NCBI GenBank assembly: GCA_964006375.1
Contig: OZ023263.1
Span: forward strand, 131,592,954 to 131,656,953
Origin: Tillus elongatus
Lineage: Eukaryota; Arthropoda; Insecta; Coleoptera; Cleridae
Direction of reading: 5' to 3'
Length of the DNA: 64,000 nt
In this document: positions 28,001 to 39,665 of the stretch, in pieces
How the letters are laid out: each line of letters begins with the position of its first letter
Position numbering within the stretch: the stretch's first letter is position 1
Notes under the pieces: generated by a model
Databases searched by the model: none
What the model was told of the DNA's origin: nothing
The model's input: the letters and a program-made list of their open reading frames with translations, nothing else
Program-made: the position numbers and the translations under genes

Positions 28001-31000
28001 TCCATACGTGTTCTTTTTTGAGCCAAAATTTTTTTGGTGTGAGATTAAGCTCAAATTGTGTCCGCCCATACTTTAAACTTAGTTAAATGTCGGAGTAAAA
28101 TCAGTTCTTATGTAACTCAATAATTTTTCAATTTAGAGAGGTTTGAAGACTGTTCGAAAAAAACAAAAATAATTTTTTACAAAAACTATCACAATTCTAA
28201 AACTATTGCAGATATCGAGTTGCAGATTATTTGATTTTTATCCATTAACGTCTTCATATTATATATGAGTTTTATCGAATGTGGCGGACTTTCATTTTTT
28301 CGCAATTTTTCCATACTATAGTCGTGTTCTTTTTTGAGCCAAAATTTTTTTGGTCTGAGATTAAGCTCAAATTGTGTTTGCACATACTTTAAACTTAGTT
28401 AAATGTCGGAATAAAATCAGTTCTTATGTAGCTCAAGAATTTTTTAATTTAGAGAGGTTTGAAGACTGCCCCAAAAAACTAAAATAATTTTCTACAAAAA
28501 CTATCACAATTCTAAAACTATTGCCGATATCGAGTTACAGATTATTTGATTTTTATCCATTAACGTTACTTCATATTATATATGAGTTTTATCGAATATG
28601 GCGGACTTTCATTTTTTCGCAATTTTTCCAGTCGTGTTCTTTTTTGAGCCAAAATTTTTTTGGTCTGAGATTAAGCTCAAATTGTGTCCGCCTAGACTTT
28701 AAACTCAGTTAAATGTCGGAGTAAAATCAGTTCTTATGTAACTCAAGAATTTTTAAATTTAGAGAGGTTTGAAAACTGTTCCAAAAAAACAAAAATAATT
28801 TTCTATAGGAACTATCACAATTCTAAAACTATTGCAGATATCGAGTTACAGATTATTTGATTTTTATCCATTAACGTCACTTCAAATTATATATGAGTTT
28901 TATCGAATTTGGCGGACTTTCATTTTTTCGCAATTTTTCCATACTATACTATACAAAGTCGTGTTCTTTTTTGAGCCAAAATTTTTTTGGTCTGAGATTA
29001 AGCTCAAATTGTGTCCGCCTAGACTTTAAACTCAGTTAAATGTCGGAGTAAAATCAGTTCTTATGTAACTCAAGAATTTTTAAATTTAGAGAGGTTTGAA
29101 AACTGTTCCAAAAAAACAAAAATAATTTTCTATAAAAACTATCACAATTCTAAAACTATTGCAGATATCAAGTTACAGATTATTTGATTTTTATCCATTA
29201 ACGTTACTTCATATTATATATGAGTTTTATCGAATATGGCGGACTTTCATTTTTTCGCAATTTTTCCATACACAAGTCGTGTTCTTTTTTGAGCCAAATT
29301 TTTTTTGGTCTGAGATTAAGCTCAAATTGTGTTTGCACATACTTTAAACTTAGTTAAATGTCGAAATAAAATCAGTTCTTATGTAGCTCAAGAATTTTTC
29401 AATTTAGGGAGGTTTGAAAACTGTTCCAAAAAAACAAAAATAATTTTCTATAAAAACTATCACAATTCTAAAACTATTGCGGATATCGAGTTACAGATTA
29501 TTTGATTTTTATCCATTAACGTTACTTCATATTATATATGAGTTTTATCGAATATGGCGGACTTTCATTTTTTCGCAATTTTTCCATACTATATTTGATC
29601 TGAGATTAAGCTCAAATTGTGTCCGCCTATACTTTCAACTTAGTAAAATGTCGGAGTAAATCAGTTCTTGTGTAACTCAAGAATTTTACAAAACTGTTCC
29701 AAAAAAACAAAAATAATTTTCTATAAAAACTATCACAATTCTAAAACTATTGCAGATATCGAGTTACAGATTATTTGATTTTTATCCATTAAAGTCCCTT
29801 TACATTATATATGAGTTTTATCGAATTTGGCGGACTTCCATTTTTTCGCAATTTTTCCATACTATATATATATCGTGTTCTTTTTTGAGCCAAAATTTTT
29901 TTGGTCTGAGATTAAGCTCAAATTGTGTCCGCCCATACTTTAAACTTAGTTAAATGTCGGAGTAAAATCAGTTCTTATGTAACTCAATAATTTTTCAATT
30001 TAGAGAGGTTTGAAGACTGTTCGAAAAAAACAAAAATAATTTTTTACAAAAACTATCACAATTCTAAAATTTTTCCATACATAAGTCGTGTACTTTCTTG
30101 AGCCAAAATTTTTTTGGTCTGAGATTAAGCTCAAATTGTGTTTGCACATACTTTAAACTTAGTTAAATGTCGGAATAAAATCAGTTCTTATGTAGCTCAA
30201 GAATTTTTCAATTTAGAGAGGTTTGAAAACTGTTCCAAAAAAACAAAAATAATTTTCTATAAAAGCTATCCAAATTCTAAAACTATTGCAGATATCGAGT
30301 TACAGATTATTTGATTTTTATCCATTAACGTCCCTTCATATTATATATGAGTTTTATCGAATTCGGCGGACTTTCATTTTTTCGCAATTTTTCCAGTCGT
30401 GTTCTTTTTTGATCCAAAATTTTTTTGGTCTGAGATTAAGCTCAAATTGTGTCCGCCCATACTTTAAACTTAGTTAAATGTCGGAGTAAAATCAGTTCTT
30501 ATGTAACTCAAGAATTTTTCAATTTAGAGGTTTGAAGACTGTTCGAAAAAAACAAAAATAATTTTTTACAAAATCTATCACAATTCTAAAACTAGTGCCG
30601 ATATCGAGTTACAGATTATTTGATTTTTATCCATTAACGTCCCTTCATATTATATGAGTTTCATCGAATATGGCGGACTTTCATTTTTTCGCAATTTTTC
30701 CATACTATAAGTCGTGTTCTTTTTTTAGCCAAAATTTTTTTGGTCTGAGATTAAGCTCAAATTGTGTTTGCACATACTTTAAACTTAGTTAAATGTCGGA
30801 ATATAATCAGTTCTTATGTAGGTCAAGAATTTTTCAATTTAGAGAGGTTTGAAAACTGTTCCAAAAAAACAAAAATAATTTTCTATAAAAACTATCACAA
30901 TTCTAAAACTATTGCAGATATCAAGTTACAGATTATTTGATTTTTATCCATTAACGTTACTTCATATTATATATGAGTTTTATCGAATATGGCGGACTTT

Positions 31001-32612
31001 CATTTTTTCGCAATTTTTCCATACACAAGTCGTGTTCTTTTTTGAGCCAAAATTTTTTTGGTCTGAGATTAAGCTCAAATTGTGTTTGCACATACTTTAA
31101 ACTTAGTTAAATGTCGGAATAAAATCAGTTCTTTTGTAGCTCAAGAATTTTTCAATTTAGAGAGGTTTGAAAACTGTTCCAAAAAAACAAAAATAATTTT
31201 CTATAAAAACTATCACAATTCTAAAACTATTGCAGATATCGAGTTACAGATTATTTGATTTTTATCCATTAAAGTCCCTTCACATTATATATGAGTTTTA
31301 TCGAATTCGGCGGACTTTCATTTTTTCACAATTTTTCCAGTCGTGTTCTTTTTTGAGCCAAAATTTTTTTGGTCTGAGATTAAGCTCAAATTGTGTCCGC
31401 CCATACTTTAAACTTAGTTAAATGTCGGAGTAAAATCAGTTCTTATGTAACTCAAGAATTTTTAAATTTAGAGAGGTTTGAAGACTGTTCGAAAAAAACA
31501 AAAATAATTTTTTACAAAAACTATCACAATTCTAAAACTATTGCAGATATCGAGTTGCAGATTATTTGATTTTTATCCATTAACGTCCCTTCATATTATA
31601 TATGAATTTTATCGAATATGGCGGACTTTCATTTTTTCGCAATTTTTCCTAACTATAGTCGTGTTCTTTTTTGAGCCAAATTTTTTTTGGTCTGAGATTA
31701 AGCTCAAATTGTGTCCGCCTAGACTTTAAACTTAGTTAAATGACGGAGTAAAATCAGTTCTTATGTAACTCAAGAATTTTTCAATTTAGAGAGGTTTGAA
31801 GACTGCCCCAAAAAACTAAAATAATTTTCTACAAAAACTATCACAATTCTAAAACGATTGCCGATATCGAGTTACAGCTTATTTGATTTTTATCCATTAA
31901 CGTTACTTCATATTATATATGAGTTTTATCGAATATGGCGGACTTTCATTTTTTCGCAATTTTTCCATACTATGTCGTGTTCTTTTTTGAGCCAAATTTT
32001 TTTTGGTCTGAGATTAAGCTCAAATTGTGTTTGCACATACTTTAAACTTAGTTAAATTTCGGAATATAATCAGTTCTTATGTAGCTCAAGAATTTTTCAA
32101 TTTAGAGAGGTTTGAAAACTGTTCCAAAAAAACAAAAATAATTTTCTATAAAAACTATCACAATTCTAAAACTATTGCAGATATCAAGTTACAGATTATT
32201 TGATTTTTATCCATTAACGTTACTTCATATTATATATGAGTTTTATCGAATATGGCGGACTTTCATTTTTTCGCAATTTTTCCATACATAAGTCGTGTTC
32301 TTTTTTGAGCCAAAATTTTTTTGGTCTGAGATTAAGCTCAAATTGTGTTTGCACATACTTTAAACTTAGTTAAATGTCGGAATAAAATCAGTTCTTATGT
32401 AGCTCAAGAATTTTTCAATTTAGAGAGGTTTGAAAAGTGTTCCAAAAAAACAAAAATAATTTTCTATAAAAACTATCACAATTCTAAAACTATTGCAGAT
32501 ATCGAGTTACAGATTATTTGATTTTTATCCATTAACGTCCCTTCATATTATTCATATTATATATGAGTTTTATCGAATTTGGCGGACTTTCATTTTTTCG
32601 CAATTTTTCCAT
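28001..32612 (+). repeat. Divergent monomers at the right end of the array
   Basis: Monomers here belong to the non-canonical set seen at 10.4-15.1 and 18.5-22.9 kb. The segment around 30,080-30,700 copies 20,630-21,250 at an offset of 9,453 bp (shared rare changes GTCGTGTACTTTCTTGAGCC and ACTAGTGCCG). Monomers are broken by deletions at about 29,680 (CAAGAATTTTACAAAACTG) and 30,068 (CTAAAATTTTTCC). Increased divergence and deletion toward the end of an array is typical of satellite edges. Confidence 0.75.
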
Positions 32613-34358
32613 ACACAAAGTTTAACCAAGTTAAAGTTATATTAAATGTTTACGTATGGATTTAATATCAACAAGTGCAATTAACATCCATAAACACATT
32701 TGAGACAATTAGCAACACAATATAGGAAATCACTAAGTCAAACATCAAAGTTAAAATTAACTAAAAACTCCAATCTTTCGTTGGTGATTTTAATCAGGTC
32801 TACTAGTTGTTGAACTGTGTCTTCGTTTAAATAAACAGTAGCAGTCATATGAGATTGATACACCTTTACAGTTTAGTATTCTTATGGACTTCGCGTACAT
32901 ATTCCAATATTTCCAGGTTCAATCACATTACCTTTAACTTAAAGTAGTAAATACTTCACAGCTGCTTTTTTCTGTGTTAAAATAAAATATTCAAATTCCC
33001 ATTAACCAGATGAGATTGCTATATTTGGATGTGGTTATAGTTATTGTTGTTTATGTAAATTTTCTATAAATATATATTTCATGAAAATTCGCCAGAATAG
33101 AGGCTGAAAAGGTGAAATGGAATAATTACGTTTAATATAACGGTTCCTATAGTTAAATAAACATGGCAATTCGCCAGATTGGAAGTTGTAACGTCACCTC
33201 GAACATCTTGGAATATTTGGAAAAATTACACAGCTTAATTTTTTTCTTAAGATGATCAGGTTCAAAAATTGTCTGCTGGAGCTTTAATCTCCATTATAAT
33301 TTATATTATGAATTTAGTAGAGCCTAATGTTTTCTATGAAAAATTAGCTAAAAATGCATTTCACAGGTACTAACTAACACATATATTTCCAGGTAGGCAC
33401 AAAAAAACACATACCCTTGTTGTATTGCATGGTTTAATGTAGCCACTAAAATCACATATAAGTAAAGTCACTACACCAGGTTACCCAAAAATTTAGCGAA
33501 TTTTTTAGAATTATTTAACATTTAAAATTACACCAAATTTCGATGTCATTAACTGAATTTTTATAAGAACGGGCGTTGGCTTTTATCATACTTCCTGTCA
33601 GCTGGCTGTATAACACTGTTGTCGCTTATTATAATTACAAACATTACGATATATTTGTAATTAAATATTATAAGCTTTTAACGAGTTTGTCTAAATGTTC
33701 TTTCGGATTTTTAGCCTTAGGGCAGTTATATCACCATTATCTCAGGTTAGATCTCTAAGCTTTCGGTCTAGGCTAGGTCGTTCAGGCGACGGTTAAATTT
33801 TGAATTTTCGCGCTGCAAATTTTATCCTCTTATTTCAACAGGTTTTAGATTATTTGAATTTTCGCAATTAAAATTTTAAATTTTCGCGCTCTTCGATTAC
33901 GTCATCTCAGACCCTCTCCTCCCTCGGGTTAGCTAGGTGGCGGCTAGTTTTGAATTTTCACGCTCTTCGATTACGTCGTGGGTAGTGGGATCAGAACCTA
34001 CTAAGCTAATATACAGTGTGATGATAAAGTTTGAAATATAATTCATAAATGCGTTTTTTTTTCAAGAAAAACGCTCGGAGAGGTAATTGTCTCTTTTCAA
34101 TTTCCAATTTATCACGTAAACATTACATTTATGACGTCAATTATTTCTGAGTGGTGACGTCTTAATAAGTTTTTTAGATGACAACTATATTTTGATCCTG
34201 CTTTTCCATAGACCTGCTTACTACTTAAATGATGAAAAAAATGATACCTGCATGACATTTATTTTTGAAAAAGTGGCATCATTTACTATAAAAACTAGAA
34301 ACTTTAGTGTAATGGAAAAAAATATTGAATCAAGGAAAACAAAATTTAGCGCAGATGT
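32613..34358. other. Unassigned AT-rich DNA beyond the satellite
   Basis: No open frame here resembles a known protein and no long repeat was found. Between 33,770 and 33,990 a short segment is loosely repeated: GCGCTCTTCGATTACGTC occurs at about 33,886 and, preceded by TTTTCAC, again at about 33,961, each following TTTTGAATTTTCRCGC-type sequence. Palindromic GACGTC sites occur near 34,132 and 34,157. The sequence looks like old, decayed intergenic or transposon DNA. Confidence 0.4.
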
Positions 34359-34374
34359 TCAAATTGTTTTCCAC

Positions 34375-34460
34375 CTAACATTTGCGCCAAAAAATGTCAA
34401 GATTTGCTCCACTTCAGTGCGAATTCTTTGCTGTAGCTCCTTTAAATTATCTGGTATGTG
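34375..34460 (-). pseudogene. Fragment of a Tc1/mariner-type transposase C-terminus
   Basis: Read on the minus strand, about 28 codons resemble the C-terminal region of insect Tc1/mariner-type transposases (peptide [20 protein letters not shown]). This part follows the catalytic domain and is normally of the form N-x-x-E-L-x-x-R-I. The frame is lost immediately downstream, and upstream it runs into the (AT)n tract, so only a remnant exists. The identification rests on one short motif. Confidence 0.45.
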
Positions 34461-34474
34461 AAATAAAGTTCCGG

Positions 34475-35534
<1,060 letters not shown>

Positions 35535-35680
35535 TAAAAGTCTGGACGCAGCAATATGGTTGCGAATTTTCATCAAAATGTCGAATTTTTTTTCGAATGA
35601 AAGACATCAAATTTGCTAAATAGTATAACCTTTATAATAGAAACCATATTGATTGAAAAATTTTTGTACCTGAAAATACA
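35535..35680 (+). repeat. Dispersed repeat, GTCTGGACGCAGCAA-type start
   Basis: AAAAGTCTGGACGCAGCAA followed by GCGAATTTTCATCAAAATG opens this copy. The same opening occurs at 49,671 (plus strand) and, as reverse complement, at about 60,886. Similarity fades after about 140 bp, so the copy is truncated. No coding frame is carried. The family is not recognised. Confidence 0.6.
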
Positions 35681-36230
35681 TATCAATTTTTTTCGGAAAA
35701 AAACTGGTGCAAATTTCTTGGCCACTGAATCTATTCCAGCAATTACACAAAAACTACACCTGCCAAGATAGAATTATTCAAAAACTATTTAAACAAGAAT
35801 TAAACAATAATAATTGTTTTCTATGAAAATTTGCACACTAATGGTGAACATTTTCTTGGAAAATAATTATTATAAAGAAATTATTTCTTTAATAATTATT
35901 TCTTTAATTTGTGTTATGTACGGACCATGCACGGCTTTTGCTTTGCATTGGTTTTTCAGGTTACGTTAAAACTGGTTTAGCAGTGGGATTATATGTATTA
36001 TTCCACAGTTTTAAGTGAGTGATCATTTTTGCGGCCTCTACTATAGCCTGGTGGAATTTACTGGTTTTTGCTAGCTCTGTTCGGTACATTCTTAAGCCGT
36101 CTATCTGCCCGTAATTTGATCCTCTTCATTTCCCTTTCCGTGACAAATGAACCCTACAATTGCACTGTATGAGCGATATGCTCACATTCTTCTTGTTGCT
36201 ATGTGTAGAGCGTTAAGTACATTTTCAGTC

Positions 36231-36233
<3 letters not shown>
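35681..36233. other. AT-rich spacer with a short palindrome
   Basis: Nothing recognisable is coded. An imperfect palindrome lies at 35,861-35,901, in which AAATAATTATTATAAAGAAA is followed by its near reverse complement, and could extrude as a hairpin. Confidence 0.4.

Positions 36234-36306
<73 letters not shown>
36234..36306. repeat. (AT)n microsatellite
   Basis: About 73 bp of AT dinucleotides directly abutting the first base of the BEL/Pao-type long terminal repeat, suggesting that the retroelement inserted into or beside an AT tract. Confidence 0.95.
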
Positions 36307-36312
<6 letters not shown>

Positions 36313-37318
36313 GTCCTGATATTGTTAATCCTCACCCTCAATCTCCCAGGGTCCACCCTGTCCATCCTTAGAACTTGTTATTGTTTTACCACGTGTATTT
36401 ATTAGAAATCTGTACCTACAAAGAATCGTTCCTCTGGTCCTTCATGCTAACCCATCTGAACCGCACATTTGGTTCTATCGCGCCACATTAATTTAAATCG
36501 GCGCTATGTTTGTCAGTTCACTGATTTATTTATTGTTTTATAAGTGAGGAATTCTTTTTGTTTGTGCAGATTTCGCGAAATTATGCAGTGCTAATTTGAT
36601 TGAGTATTTTCTTATGTTGTGTGTGTGCCATTTAGTCGTAGTACGTGTATTTATGATAAGACACCGGGACCGTGTCATTTGTTTTATCATTTACCCTCTG
36701 CAGGTGCCTGCAGTCTTAAAGCAGTTGAAAGAATTAGCTCTATTAATCCAGCGTAACATTGCCATCTAGTAGGGATAATACCGTTATTATCAACCACTTG
36801 CTTTTTGGAAGTTAATTTTAATTTATTCCGTGAATAATTAAATTTAACTATTTATCGAATTTTATTGAGTATCTCATTTTGTGTGTGCCATTTAATACTT
36901 ATTTTATTACGATAAAACTTGTGACCGTGTCTTTGTTTTATCTTTTACCTATTGCACGTGGCTGCATTCTTACGAGTTGAAAGAGCATTCTTATGTTTTG
37001 CAAATAATACCGTTAATAACTTGTTCTTTGGAAGTTAATTTTTAATTTATTCCGTGTATAATTAAATTTAACTAATTCTCGAATTCTATTGAATATCTGC
37101 TTTTGTGTGCGCAATTTCGTACTTTTATTACGATAAGACACGTGACTGTGTCTTTGTTTTATCTTTTACCTATTGCACGTGGCTTACACGATATCAACTT
37201 AATCGAATGTAGTCATATTATGGTGATTATGCTAATTCTATTATGTAAATTTCCTTTAATATAAATTTTTAATTTACGCTTGAAAAATTAAAAATTATAA
37301 GCATATTTAATACGCTCC
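36307..37318 (+). mobile_element. 5' LTR-like region of a decayed BEL/Pao element
   Basis: The first 64 bp (from TGTTGTGTCCTGATATTG) recur at 39,517-39,580 with two differences, placing coding remnants of a BEL/Pao element between two directly repeated ends. The right limit is set by the first TGG that could begin a primer binding site (37,320), which is a guess. Within it, 36,621-37,195 contains about 2.5 degenerate tandem copies of a 220-260 bp unit starting GTGTGTGCCATTT at 36,621 and 36,881, and TGTGTGCGCAATTT at 37,104. Such internal expansions are common in long LTRs. Confidence 0.65.
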
Positions 37319-37545
37319 TGGTGACAATTCAAATCCCTTGGTTATTGTTTAGGCAGGCAGGTATAATACGCATTCTAACAAATTCCAGCCGCTATCGTTC
37401 ACCATATCTTTACAGTGTCGATATAGCTTATCTAAGGATCTTCAAGGGTTCTGTTCTCAATACTCAAATTCAATTTATTACTCCTTTATTGTCTATAGTT
37501 TCTTCTCGCCTTTTTTCATGTTGTTATTTGTGTCTTGCTCTTGAG

Positions 37546-38109
37546 ATGGAGCACACAGTGGAAAAGGCGATCGCACAATGTAAGATCTCTATTTTGCGTT
37601 TAGATGCTCTTCTAGAGCTTGCTAAACAGGCTTCTCTAGATCAGGAAAGAATATTTGAATTCCTTGCGGCTTATCCCAAAGCAAGAGAAATTTACACGTA
37701 TGTTGAAAATGTACAAAGGCATGCATTGGTAGAGAATGCAACCGAAAAAAGAATTATCACGTTGTTCGAGGCAAGCGTTACAGTTGACGGTCTTGTCATC
37801 AAAATCGATACAGTAAAGCGCCAGCTTTCCGTTAAGGGTGACCATTCACAGTCTCCTACAGTTATTTCATTCGGCCCCCCATCCGAAGTAGGAAGTTTTG
37901 ATTCACAAGAGGTTTCATCCGACCCCCCGTCCGCAGTGAAAAGTTTGGTTTCTCAGGAGGGTGCGGGTGTTGTTGAGAAGATTAACGTTACGCTTCCTGA
38001 AATTGATCTTCCTATTTATTCTGGTGCGATAGACACCTGCGCAAAGCGGTTTCAACATTTAATTAATCTTCATATTTATTCTGGTGCGTTAGACACCTGC
38101 GCAAACTAG
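37546..38109 (+). pseudogene. Truncated gag-like frame of the BEL/Pao element
   Basis: An open frame of 187 codons begins at an ATG (37,546) preceded by a leader. Its first ~110 residues are charged and predicted helical (for example LELAKQASLDQERIFEF and ENATEKRIITLFEAS), followed by a serine/proline-rich linker containing two copies of a PP-S/A-V/E segment. This order is typical of the N-terminal part of Pao-type Gag. The frame then enters a 60 bp tandem repeat and terminates in its second copy. The capsid remainder and zinc knuckle are missing, so the gene is a relic. Assignment depends on position upstream of the Pao-type pol fragment. Confidence 0.55.
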
Positions 38110-38247
38110 TTTCAATCTTTAATTGACCTTCCTATAAATTCTGGTGCTTTAGACACCTGCGCAAAGCGGTTTCAACCATTAATTGATTTTCTTATTTATT
38201 CTGGTGCGTTAGCAACCTGCGCAAACCGGTTTCAACCTTTAATTTTT
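38008..38247 (+). repeat. 60 bp tandem repeat, four copies, in gag
   Basis: Four copies start at 38,008, 38,068, 38,128 and 38,188, each containing TATTTATTCTGGTGC (or a close variant) and GACACCTGCGCAAA. The period of 60 bp keeps frame, coding roughly L-P-I-Y-S-G-A. The second copy gains an in-frame stop (CTAG replaces the CGG context), ending the gag-like frame. The copies differ by several substitutions, so the expansion is not recent. Confidence 0.9.
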
Positions 38248-38783
38248 AAGATAACCCCGAGCACTTTGCCGTGTTCTAACCGCTCTATTTCAGCGGAGGT
38301 GGCTCGCATCTACGACCCTCTAGGTTTCCCATGTCAAGTCATATGGTTTGCTAAAAGCCTTATTCAGCGACTGTGGTTATGGGGCATCCATTGGGAGCAT
38401 CCACCTTCCGACGAACTTAACCAGCAACGGCTTAAGTCCCAGGCAGAGATGATATGCCTATCGTATTTCTATCGATCTCATTCATTTATCAATCATTTAT
38501 TCGGCCTTGTGAATTACACGCCTTGTGTGATGCAGCCGAAACCGGATACGCCTCAGTCATACACGTCAGAGTTATTGACGCAAGAAGAGGCGTGTCTGCC
38601 AAACTTCTTATCGCCAAGTACACAGTGGCACACGTTAAGGTCGTTTCAATCCCCAGACCAAAACTGTGCACTGCCCTTCTGCTATCAAACCTCAGGTCGT
38701 TGTTCTACGCACTCACACAGAGTCGGACTTTCGGTCAAATCGTGCTTTGGAGTGACTCCACTGTCGAACTTAGCTGGATATGA
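38248..38783 (+). pseudogene. BEL/Pao pol fragment (peptidase A17 / RNase H-proximal region)
   Basis: The plus strand encodes the conserved Pao-retrotransposon segment that follows the reverse transcriptase: first SAEVARIYDPLGFPCQVIWF and a tryptophan-rich stretch (LWLWGIHWEHP) in one frame up to about 38,455. After a frameshift come LHALCDAAETGYASVIHVR, SIPRPKLCTALLLSNL and VLWSDSTVELSWI in another frame to 38,783. In the family this region reads YDPLG, then FCDAS-x-GYAA, IPRLELCGALL and TDS-x-x-VLSWI. Protease, most of the reverse transcriptase and integrase are absent. One frameshift plus large deletions make it a dead remnant. Confidence 0.85.
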
Positions 38784-38785
38784 TC

Positions 38786-39346
38786 GTCACCTCGCGGGTT
38801 TAAATTTGCGGCCCTCACGCTTTACATGGTGTGCGGGGCTTTTCTTTGCTAAGCTCATGTTATCGCTGGTCCGGAAACATATCAAACTATGTCCGGTTCC
38901 CCAGCAGTAACCACCAATAGTTTTAGTTTCTAAAGTAAGTTTAGTCTGAGGTTAACAATTTAGCCTATATATGTTACCTCGCAGATTTAAAATCGCTGCC
39001 CTCATGCTCCACATGGTGGGCGGGGCCTTCCTTCGTTAAGCTTTTGTTACTGTTGGTCTGGTAACTCATCAAACTATGTCCATTGCCCCAGCAGTAACCA
39101 TCGTTAGTTTTAGTTTTTCAAGTAATTTTAGTCTTACGTTAACAGTTCAGCCTAACTATGTCATCTCACATGGTTTAAAGTCCCTGTCCCCATGCTTCAG
39201 ATGATGGGCGGGACTTCTTTCGCTAAAATCATGTTACTGTTGGTCCGGTGACAAATCAACCTGTGCCCTTCAGCCCAACAGTAATCACTTATAGTGTAGT
39301 TTCGTCAAGTCAGTTTAGTTTTAAGTTAACACCTGTATTATATGTG
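38786..39346 (+). repeat. 187 bp tandem repeat, three copies
   Basis: Copies begin at 38,786, 38,973 and 39,160 with a regular 187 bp period. Shared landmarks are TCACCTCGCGGGTTTAAA or variants, ATGGTGGGCGGGGC, CATGTTACTGTTGGTC, CAGCAGTAACCA and TTTTAGTCT. The unit begins directly where pol similarity ends and lies upstream of the 3' LTR-like end, so it belongs to the 3' untranslated part of the BEL/Pao element. Copies differ by about one base in seven by eye. Confidence 0.85.
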
Positions 39347-39516
39347 TATGTGTGTATATATGTGGGTATGGGTGTGTGTGTATATATTCCATTACGCAAT
39401 GACTTTAGCACTGATCTCGATATTAATGTCATGTCCTTTCGGTCTCGTCATGCACGACCGAGTTAAACTTGTTCTCCCTTCTTAAATCACGCCGGGTCGT
39501 GATTTGGTGGGCGGTA
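39347..39516 (+). other. 3' untranslated part of the BEL/Pao element with possible polypurine tract
   Basis: A GT-rich run (39,338-39,390) is followed by non-coding sequence. GGTGGGCGGTA, directly before the repeated LTR start at 39,517, could be the polypurine tract, although it contains pyrimidines. Confidence 0.4.
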
Positions 39517-39580
39517 TGTTGTGTCCTGATATTGTTAATCCTCACCCTCAATCTCCCAGAGTCTACCCTGTCCATCCTTA
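39517..39580 (+). mobile_element. Truncated 3' LTR of the BEL/Pao element
   Basis: The 64 bp from TGTTGTGTCCTGATATTG to TGTCCATCCTTA match 36,307-36,370 with two substitutions. Similarity then stops abruptly at the start of a minisatellite. The rest of the 3' LTR has been deleted or replaced. Confidence 0.75.
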
Positions 39581-39665
39581 GCCGGCAATCTGTCAATGTC
39601 AGCTGTCAACGTCAGCTGTTAATGTCAACTGTCAATGTCAGCTGTCATGTGTCAGCTGTCATATG
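39581..39665. repeat. ~13 bp minisatellite (GTCAGCTGTCAAT-like)
   Basis: About six degenerate copies of GTCAGCTGTCAAT follow each other. Each contains the palindrome CAGCTG or a one-base variant. Confidence 0.85.

Larger units (their letters stand above)
1..32612 (+). repeat. Satellite DNA array, ~310-327 bp monomers
   Basis: Roughly 104 head-to-tail copies of one AT-rich monomer fill this region without a break except for one inserted element. Every copy carries the same landmarks in order: TCAAGAATTTTTCAATTTAG, an A-rich tract after TTCGAAAAAA, GATATCGAGTT, TATCCATTAA, GGCGGACTTTCATTTTTTC, a variable linker, GTCGTGTTCTTTT, then TCTGAGATTAAGCTCAAAT. Monomers differ by scattered substitutions and by small indels concentrated in the linker. 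The array runs off the left window edge, so its full length is unknown. It stops at about 32,612 in the linker of the last monomer, where unrelated sequence begins. Runs of A and T spaced along the monomer suggest intrinsically curved DNA. The length and higher-order order fit pericentromeric or other heterochromatin, but the sequence alone cannot show chromosome position. Confidence 0.97.

Noticed and set aside
28189..28383. Minus-strand open frame in the satellite
   Set aside because: It occurs in only one monomer because of local substitutions. Neighbouring copies have stops in this frame.
1..32612. About 70 short open frames with near-identical 60-86 residue products, one per monomer
   Set aside because: They arise from repetition. 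Linker indels shift the phase so that the second half is read in two different frames between copies (one ending LKLCPPRL, another ending RPYFKLS), many starts are not ATG, and several monomers have none. A coding repeat would keep one frame.
1..32612. CRISPR array
   Set aside because: The repeat is a contiguous 300 bp satellite without short repeats separated by unique spacers.
1..32612. Hammerhead-type ribozyme in the satellite
   Set aside because: No CTGATGA core paired with a GAAA segment and a cleavable GTC in the proper order was found in the monomer.
37320..37340. Primer binding site of the BEL/Pao element (TGGTGACAATTC)
   Set aside because: I could not match it to a known tRNA 3' end, and the LTR end is not confirmed by a second copy, so it is only a boundary guess.
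37321..37545. Extension of the gag-like frame upstream of 37,546
   Set aside because: There is no ATG, composition is unlike Gag, and the region probably contains the primer site and leader.
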